NCBI GenBank assembly: GCA_036503065.1
Contig: DASXXM010000553.1
Location: forward strand, 1 to 10,282
Source of the DNA: DATEPR01 sp036503065
GTDB lineage: Bacteria; Actinomycetota; Actinomycetes; Mycobacteriales; Pseudonocardiaceae
Reading direction: 5' to 3'
Length of the DNA: 10,282 nucleotides
Shown: piece by piece, positions 5,774-10,282 of the stretch
How the letters are laid out: each line of letters begins with the position of its first letter
How positions within the stretch are numbered: position 1 is the stretch's first letter
Program-made: the position numbers and the translations under genes
The notes under the pieces: model-generated
Seen by the model: only the letters and a program-made list of their open reading frames with translations
The model's database searches: none
Told to the model about the DNA's origin: nothing

Positions 5774-7087
5774 ACCGACGCCATGAAAGCCTCCGACGTG
5801 CTGGCCGACCACGCGGCCGACCTGTGCGCCCGCCTGATCCGCTTCGACACGACGAACAACGGCGGCGGCGACGCGAAGGGCGAACGAGCCGCCGCCGAAC
5901 ACGTCGCCGTGCTGCTGGACAAGGCGGGCGCCGCTCCCGCGATCCTGGAACGCGCCCCGGGCCGCAGCAACGTGGTCGGCAGGATCGAGGGCACCGACCC
6001 CGGCCAACCGGCCGTCCTGGTCCAGGCCCACCTGGACGTCGTCCCGGCGGACCCGGCCGACTGGGCGATCCACCCCTTCGCGGGCGAGATCCACGACGGC
6101 TACGTCTGGGGCAGAGGCGCCGTGGACATGAAGGACATGTGCGCCACGGTACTCACGGTCCTGCACGACTGGGCGACAACGAACCGCCGCCCCACCCGGG
6201 ACGTGGTCGTCGCCTTCGTCGCCGACGAGGAGGACACCGGCGCGGACGGCGCCCACTGGCTGGTCGAGCACCACCCCGACCTGTTCGAGGGCTGCGCGGT
6301 CGCGATCGGCGAAAGCGGCGGTTTCACCCACCACACCAACGGAATCCACCTCTACCCGGTGGCGACGGCGGAACGCGGCACCGCCCACCTGCGCCTGACC
6401 GCGACCGGCCACGCAGGCCACGCGTCCCGCCGCAACAACGAAAACCCGGTCACCCACCTGATCGGGGCACTGGGCCGACTGGCCGCCCACCGCTGGCCGA
6501 TCCAGCTCACCCCGGCGGTACGGGCATTCCTGGAACGCACGACGGCAGCCATCGGCACGACACCGGACCTGTCCGATGTAGACGGTTGGGTGGCTGGACT
6601 CGGCGCGGCCGCCGCGCTGGCCGAGAACACGGTCCGAGCCAGCACGACCCCCACGATGCTGGCCGCGGGCTACAAGGTCAACGTCATCCCGTCGACCGCG
6701 ACGGCCCAGGTCGACGTCCGCACCCTGCCCGGCACCGAAGCCGACGTCCTCGCCACCATCGACGAACTGCTGGGCCCGCGCGTCACCCGCGAGTTCGTCG
6801 GCCACCAACAAGCCGTCCAGGCCCCCATCGACACCCCGTGGTTCACCGCGATGGCCGACGCGCTGCGCGCCGAGGACCCGGCCGCCGTGGTCGTCCCGTA
6901 CTGCATGGGCGGCGGCACCGACGCCAAGGCGTTCACCACACTGGGCATCGACTGCTACGGCTTCGCGCCGCTGTGGATCCCGGCCGGGTTCGACTACCGG
7001 GCGATGGCCCACGGCGTCGACGAGCGGGTCCCGGTCGCCGGTCTCGGGTTCGGCGTCCGCGTCCTGGACCGGTTCCTGTCCGGGTAG
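5771..7087 (+). CDS. M20-family zinc metallohydrolase (ArgE/DapE/ACY1 type)
   Basis: Predicted cytosolic di-zinc amidohydrolase or peptidase of 438 residues that cleaves an N-acyl amino acid or small peptide. Visible active-site elements are AHLD with metal ligand His87 and Asp89, GRGAVDMKD with bridging Asp119, ADEED with catalytic Glu153 and metal ligand Glu154, GES with metal ligand Glu181, and AMAHGVDE with His414. THE GHAGH segment (213-217) opens the dimerisation domain. All expected catalytic residues are present and the length is normal. The frame is open to an ATG at 5687 inside the operator, but residues before 5771 do not look family-like; 5771 and 5783 are both possible starts, with 5783 fitting a leaderless mRNA. 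It is divergent from the HAD operon and ends 3 bp from the convergent LtrA gene. Substrate cannot be assigned. Confidence 0.87.
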   Translation: MTDAMKASDVLADHAADLCARLIRFDTTNNGGGDAKGERAAAEHVAVLLDKAGAAPAILERAPGRSNVVGRIEGTDPGQPAVLVQAHLDVVPADPADWAIHPFAGEIHDGYVWGRGAVDMKDMCATVLTVLHDWATTNRRPTRDVVVAFVADEEDTGADGAHWLVEHHPDLFEGCAVAIGESGGFTHHTNGIHLYPVATAERGTAHLRLTATGHAGHASRRNNENPVTHLIGALGRLAAHRWPIQLTPAVRAFLERTTAAIGTTPDLSDVDGWVAGLGAAAALAENTVRASTTPTMLAAGYKVNVIPSTATAQVDVRTLPGTEADVLATIDELLGPRVTREFVGHQQAVQAPIDTPWFTAMADALRAEDPAAVVVPYCMGGGTDAKAFTTLGIDCYGFAPLWIPAGFDYRAMAHGVDERVPVAGLGFGVRVLDRFLSG

Positions 7088-7090
7088 CCC

Positions 7091-8233
7091 TCAGGACGCC
7101 CGGCGGACCATCCAGTGCTCGACCACGTTCAACGCCACCACCACGAGGGCCAGCACGCTCAGCGCCGCCAGCGCCGGCACGAACAGCGACACCGGCGACA
7201 GCACCACGACCGCCGCCGCCGCGGACAGCCGGGTCCGCGACACCGTCCGGAACATCCGCCACCGCGTGTACCCGAACGTCGCCAGATACAGCGCGGACCC
7301 CCCGAACAGCAACCCGGCCGCCCCCGCCGCCAGCCGCACGTCGGGATGCGCGATCGCCTGCGCCAACCCCACCGCCACCGCGATGACCGCGCCGATGAAC
7401 GCCAGGTGCCCGTAGGACAACACCCGCCGGATGATGTCGCCCTGCGTCGTCGACGTCTCCAACGAGTGCCGCACCGCGACGGCCGCGAACACGTAGTACA
7501 CCCACCACAACGCGCACGCCAGCACGAACGCCGCGGCCACCGCGCCCAGCGTGCCCGCGGTCAACTGCTTCGCGGCCGCCGCGGGCGCGCCGATCGCCAC
7601 GATCGACTCACCCAACGCGATGATCAGGAAACCACCGAACCGCTCCGCGAGATGACCCGGCGCGAACTGCACCCGCTGCAGCAGTCGCCGCCCCAACGCC
7701 GACGACGCCAGGTCCACCGCCCCGGCCGCCGCCCACACCAGAAGCCGCGGCAGCGGCGGCAGGAACGCGCCGAGCAACAGGAGCGGCCCGGCCACCAGCG
7801 CCGCCACCAGATACGTGATCGGGGCCTTCTTGCCGCCACGCTTCGCCAGCCACAGCAGCACCAGCCGCGCCGCCACGTACGACCCGGCGAACAGCACACC
7901 ACGGCCGTGGTAGGCGTCGGGCACGGCCAGCGCCATGAACAGCCCGATCAGCGCGATCGTGAAGATCCCCAACCGTTCGACCGCCGTGTCGACCATGTGC
8001 GTGTTCGCATACACGCAGGTCCCGACCCACACCCAGTAGATCGGCACGAACACCACGATCGCGTGCACGACCCCCAGCCACGTCTGGTCATCGCGCAGCG
8101 AGGTCGATACCTCGGTGACCGCGAACACGAACACCAGGTCGAAGAACAACTCCGCCCAGGTCACCCGAACCTCGGCGACGTCAGCGGCGGTGTCCTCGAC
8201 AACGGGAGGCGTGACGGCGGGTTGATCAGACAT
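7091..8233 (-). CDS. LtrA-family integral membrane protein
   Basis: A 380-residue protein named after the listerial low-temperature-requirement protein A; the biochemical function of the family is not established. The two family signatures are clear: WAELFFDLVFVFA at 26-38 entering the first membrane helix, and ERFGGFLIIALGESI at 197-211 in the middle. About ten hydrophobic helices are visible, and the chain ends with charged residues in the cytoplasm or periplasm. The ATG at 8233 is chosen because the signature begins shortly after it; the frame upstream is only the shadow of the WYL gene. It follows the WYL stop by 10 nt, so the two genes are probably co-transcribed. No Shine-Dalgarno is visible. 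It converges with the M20 gene, with only 3 bp between the stop codons. Confidence 0.85.
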   Translation of the reverse strand: MSDQPAVTPPVVEDTAADVAEVRVTWAELFFDLVFVFAVTEVSTSLRDDQTWLGVVHAIVVFVPIYWVWVGTCVYANTHMVDTAVERLGIFTIALIGLFMALAVPDAYHGRGVLFAGSYVAARLVLLWLAKRGGKKAPITYLVAALVAGPLLLLGAFLPPLPRLLVWAAAGAVDLASSALGRRLLQRVQFAPGHLAERFGGFLIIALGESIVAIGAPAAAAKQLTAGTLGAVAAAFVLACALWWVYYVFAAVAVRHSLETSTTQGDIIRRVLSYGHLAFIGAVIAVAVGLAQAIAHPDVRLAAGAAGLLFGGSALYLATFGYTRWRMFRTVSRTRLSAAAAVVVLSPVSLFVPALAALSVLALVVVALNVVEHWMVRRAS

Positions 8234-8243
8234 ATGACCCAGC

Positions 8244-9203
8244 CTAGGGCGGCGCGGCCCGCCGATACCGCTCGGCCAGCAATCGGACCCGTGCCACCAG
8301 TTCCGGCGGCTCGGTGACCTCGAAGTCCACGTCGACCAGCCCCAGGTGCACGGCGAGCGACTCCGCCGACTCCGCCCCGGTGACCAGCACACAGCTGTGC
8401 TCGTCCACCGCCTCCACGACACCGACCGCCGAGTTGATCCGTTCCGCGACGACCGACGCCGGGGCGTGCAGCAACACGCGGGTCCGGTGCCGCCACGCCG
8501 CCGACGACACCCGGTGCGACACGTAGCCTGCGATGTCGTCGTAGGGCGGGTCACGCGGCACGAACCGCGGTCCCGTCGGTGTGCGGGGCGTGATCCGGTC
8601 CACCCGGAACGTCCGCCAGTCCGCCCGGTCGGTGTCCCACGCCACCAGGTACCAGCGCCGACCCCAGTTCACCAGCCGGTCCGGCTCGACCACCCGCACG
8701 CTGGCCGTGTCGTGGTGATCCCGATAGTCCAGGCGCAGCCGCTCGTGGTCGCGGCACGCGTTCGCGATGGTCGTCAACACCTCCGGTGTGACCGTCGGGC
8801 CGCTGTCGACGGAGATCCGGACGGTGTAGTCGAGCAACGCGGCCACCCGGCGGCGCAACCGGTGCGGCAACACCTGTTCCAGCTTCGCCAGGGCCCGCAC
8901 CGACGTCTCCTCGATCCCGGTAACCGCGCCGGCCGCGGCCGTGCGCAGGCCGATCGCCACCGCGACGGCCTCGTCGTCGTCCAGCAGCAGCGGTGGCAGC
9001 GCCGCGCCCGCGCCCAACTGATAGCCGCCGGTCACGCCGGTGCTGGCGTTCACCGGGTAGCCGAGGCTGCGCAGCTTGTCCACGTCCCGGCGCACGGTCC
9101 GGTCGGTCACGCCGAGCCGGTCGGCCAGTTCCGCGCCGGACCAGTCCTTGCGGGTCTGCAACAGCGACAGCAGCCGCAGCAGCCGCGCGGAGGTCTCCAA
9201 CAT
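8244..9203 (-). CDS. WYL-domain transcriptional regulator with N-terminal HTH (DeoR/YafY type)
   Basis: A 319-residue DNA-binding regulator. Residues 5-60 form a winged helix-turn-helix (ELADRLGVTDRTVRRDVDKL), 140-215 the WYL ligand-sensing domain with RWYLVAWD (183-190) and FRVDRI (199-204), and about 240-315 the C-terminal WCX extension. WYL proteins bind effectors such as nucleic-acid fragments or small molecules and regulate many stress, defence and metabolic genes; no effector can be inferred here. ATG at 9203 is chosen because the HTH begins immediately after it; the open frame to 9308 runs into the methyltransferase gene and lacks family character. It is probably co-transcribed with the LtrA gene downstream and is divergent from the methyltransferase gene across about 60 bp, making both candidate targets. 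Confidence 0.88.
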   Translation of the reverse strand: MLETSARLLRLLSLLQTRKDWSGAELADRLGVTDRTVRRDVDKLRSLGYPVNASTGVTGGYQLGAGAALPPLLLDDDEAVAVAIGLRTAAAGAVTGIEETSVRALAKLEQVLPHRLRRRVAALLDYTVRISVDSGPTVTPEVLTTIANACRDHERLRLDYRDHHDTASVRVVEPDRLVNWGRRWYLVAWDTDRADWRTFRVDRITPRTPTGPRFVPRDPPYDDIAGYVSHRVSSAAWRHRTRVLLHAPASVVAERINSAVGVVEAVDEHSCVLVTGAESAESLAVHLGLVDVDFEVTEPPELVARVRLLAERYRRAAPP

Positions 9204-9235
9204 GACCGCAGTGTGACAGCCATTGCGGACAGCTC

Positions 9236-9263
9236 TCGACCGCAACCCGGCGCCGGCTACGAT
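9236..9263 (+). promoter_or_regulatory. Promoter of the methyltransferase gene
   Basis: TCGACC (9236-9241) and TACGAT (9258-9263) are separated by 16 bp, and GTG at 9271 follows TACGAT by 7 nt. This is the geometry of a leaderless actinobacterial gene starting at the GTG. The ATG at 9262 overlaps the -10 element. A 10-bp palindrome CCGGCGCCGG (9247-9256) lies in the spacer but is common in such GC-rich DNA. Confidence 0.45.
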
Positions 9264-9897
9264 GGACGCGGTGATCAACGCGTTCGTGGCGGCGTGCGAC
9301 CGGTTCAACCAGGCCCGCCCGTGGAGTCACAACAACCACTACCACCGCTGGCTGCTGCGCCAACTACCCCGATCGGTCGACAACGCCCTCGACGTCGGCT
9401 GCGGTACCGGCGACCTCGCCCGCCGCCTCGCCGGCCAGGCCGGATCGGTACTCGCCGTGGACCGCGACCCGACCATGATCGCCCACGCCTGCGCCGAAGC
9501 ACCGCACAACGTCCGGTTCGTTCGCGGCGACGTCCTCGACCTGCCCGACGACCGCTACCAGGCGATCACCTGCGTCGCCGCGCTGCACCACCTGCCGCTG
9601 GCACCGGCGCTGACCCGGTTGCGGCAATGGCTGGCACCCGGCGGCACCCTGGTGGTGATCGGCCTGTACGCCCCCGCCACGATCGTCGACAACCTGTGGC
9701 AGGCCGCGGCCGTGCCGTCGAACCTGCTGGTCAGCTGGGCCCACGGCCGCGACACACCGACGGTCGCAATGACGGCCCCGGTCCGCCAGCCCACGACGAC
9801 CCTGGCGCAACTGCGGGCACAGGCACGAGAGATCCTGCCCGGCGCCCGAATCCGCCGCCGCCTGTTCTGGCGCTACTCCCTGGTCTGGCGCCCCTGA
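9262..9897 (+). CDS. Class I SAM-dependent methyltransferase
   Basis: A small 211-residue soluble methyltransferase with the Rossmann-like fold of the UbiE/Methyltransf_11 group. Motif I is ALDVGCGTGDLA (42-53) for S-adenosylmethionine binding, with the acidic ribose-binding residue Asp67 in LAVDRD. RGDVLDLP (88-95) binds the adenine region; CVAALHHLP (104-112) and LAPGGTLVVIGLY (124-136) are the later motifs. An N-terminal FNQARPWSHNNHYHRWLL segment caps the substrate site. The acceptor is unknown: quinone, small metabolite and lipid are all possible. Either ATG 9262 or GTG 9271 could be the start; the GTG fits the promoter better and would shorten the protein by three residues. It stands alone, divergent from the WYL regulator and convergent with the protease gene. 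Confidence 0.85.
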   Translation: MDAVINAFVAACDRFNQARPWSHNNHYHRWLLRQLPRSVDNALDVGCGTGDLARRLAGQAGSVLAVDRDPTMIAHACAEAPHNVRFVRGDVLDLPDDRYQAITCVAALHHLPLAPALTRLRQWLAPGGTLVVIGLYAPATIVDNLWQAAAVPSNLLVSWAHGRDTPTVAMTAPVRQPTTTLAQLRAQAREILPGARIRRRLFWRYSLVWRP

Positions 9898-9918
9898 CGA
9901 ACGGGCAGGACCGTGCCG

Positions 9919-9954
9919 CGGCCGGCGTCGTCGATGGCTGCCGACGTTCGGCCG
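9919..9954 (+). terminator. Imperfect hairpin after the methyltransferase gene
   Basis: CGGCCG and CGTCG on the left pair with CGACG and CGGCCG on the right, with a small internal mismatch (G against TT) and an 11-nt loop. It begins about 20 nt after the methyltransferase stop. No T-run follows. Confidence 0.45.
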
Positions 9955-9977
9955 GAGCTCACTCGGTGGTGAGCTCC
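9954..9977. terminator. Hairpin enclosing the stop codon of the PDZ protein
   Basis: GGAGCTCAC pairs perfectly with GTGAGCTCC across a 6-nt loop. The TGA of the PDZ protein (9961-9959) lies inside the stem. It is in the convergent junction with the methyltransferase gene and may end both transcripts together with the hairpin before it. Confidence 0.5.
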
Positions 9978-10282
9978 ACCGGCGTGGCGAACACGTCCAC
10001 CATGGCGCCGTTGCGCAGCACCGTCACCGGCAGGGGCCGCCCGATCGCCTCGTCGAACAGCTGCCGCTGGATACCCTGCGCGTTGGACACCCGCGCCCGC
10101 GCCACGCTCAGCACCAGGTCCCCGGCGTGCAGGCCGGCCTGGTCGGCGGGGCCACCCGGCACGACCTGGACCAGCCGCAGTCCGGCGGACTGTCCGGTGC
10201 GCTGCGCCACCGTCGCCGGCAACGGTGCCGGCACCCCGACCACACCCAGGTAGGCGCGGCGCACCCGGCCGTCGGTGAGCAG
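9959..10282 (-). CDS. C-terminal PDZ part of an HtrA/DegP-type serine protease (partial)
   Basis: Only the last 107 residues are in the window; the start and the trypsin-like protease domain, if present, lie to the right. The visible segment begins LLTDGRVRRAYLGV, which is the usual junction between the protease domain and the PDZ domain of S1C proteases. The PDZ domain continues with VQVVPGGPADQAGLHAGDLVLSV and a final strand near LPVTVLRNGAMVDV. In this family the PDZ domain binds substrate C-termini and regulates an exported or membrane-anchored protease for misfolded proteins. There is one PDZ domain, as in most actinobacterial members. Because the catalytic part is not seen, a stand-alone PDZ protein cannot be excluded, although the junction sequence makes this unlikely. 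It converges with the methyltransferase gene. Confidence 0.8.
   Translation of the reverse strand: MLTDGRVRRAYLGVVGVPAPLPATVAQRTGQSAGLRLVQVVPGGPADQAGLHAGDLVLSVARARVSNAQGIQRQLFDEAIGRPLPVTVLRNGAMVDVFATPVELTTE

Noticed and set aside
5824..7386. 520-codon plus-strand open frame over the M20 gene
   Set aside because: Arg/Pro-rich shadow in a shifted frame; the M20 frame contains all catalytic motifs.
8234..8554. N-terminal extension of the LtrA protein
   Set aside because: Arg/Ser/Trp-rich shadow of the WYL gene 3' end; the family signature starts just after the ATG at 8233.
9209..9228. CCGCA/TGCGG inverted repeat between the WYL and methyltransferase genes
   Set aside because: Arms are only 5 bp with a long spacer; such matches are expected by chance in GC-rich DNA, so it is not claimed as a WYL operator.
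8346..10253. 635-codon plus-strand open frame
   Set aside because: Spans the WYL, methyltransferase and PDZ genes in other frames; very Arg/Pro-rich composition without motifs.

Overview
The window is very GC-rich, with strongly biased third codon positions, GTG starts, several leaderless-looking genes and actinobacterial protein families (Ca2+-dependent secreted PI-PLC, WYL regulator, LtrA, family 5 solute-binding lipoprotein, HtrA-type PDZ protein). It looks like chromosomal DNA of a filamentous actinomycete, most likely Pseudonocardiales (Saccharothrix, Lentzea or Actinosynnema type). That placement is inferred from style and families, not from a marker gene. I see no RNA gene, mobile element or CRISPR array.

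Layout. (1) 1-1306, minus: 5' part of a family 5 ABC transporter solute-binding lipoprotein, cut by the window edge. (2) 1307-1631: the only long gene-free stretch, a divergent regulatory region holding a perfect 15-bp palindrome. (3) 1632-2684, plus: secreted Ca2+-dependent phosphoinositide phospholipase C, followed by a 12-bp tandem duplication across its stop codon and a strong hairpin. (4) 5678-2783, minus: a tightly overlapping three-gene operon, HAD hydrolase > APH-type kinase > acyl-CoA dehydrogenase. (5) 5771-7087, plus: M20 metallohydrolase, divergent from the operon. (6) 9203-7091, minus: WYL-domain regulator followed 10 nt later by an LtrA-family membrane protein; the latter converges on the M20 gene with a 3-nt gap. 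(7) 9262-9897, plus: SAM-dependent methyltransferase, divergent from the WYL gene. (8) 9959-10282, minus: C-terminal PDZ part of an HtrA-type serine protease, cut by the window edge.

The most interesting unit is the HAD/kinase/dehydrogenase operon. Its three proteins match, in the same order, the three domains of the animal fusion enzyme ACAD10 (HAD, APH kinase, ACAD). The kinase and dehydrogenase also correspond to the kinase/ACAD pair of bacterial levulinate (4-hydroxyacid) catabolism. The likely chemistry is phosphorylation of a 4-hydroxyacyl-CoA followed by phosphate elimination and rearrangement on the dehydrogenase, feeding beta-oxidation. A perfect 16-bp palindrome of TetR-operator type lies between the apparent -35 and -10 elements of the operon promoter, immediately upstream of a GTG start without a Shine-Dalgarno sequence. 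This suggests a repressed, probably leaderless operon. No TetR gene, CoA ligase or 3-hydroxyacyl-CoA dehydrogenase lies in the window.
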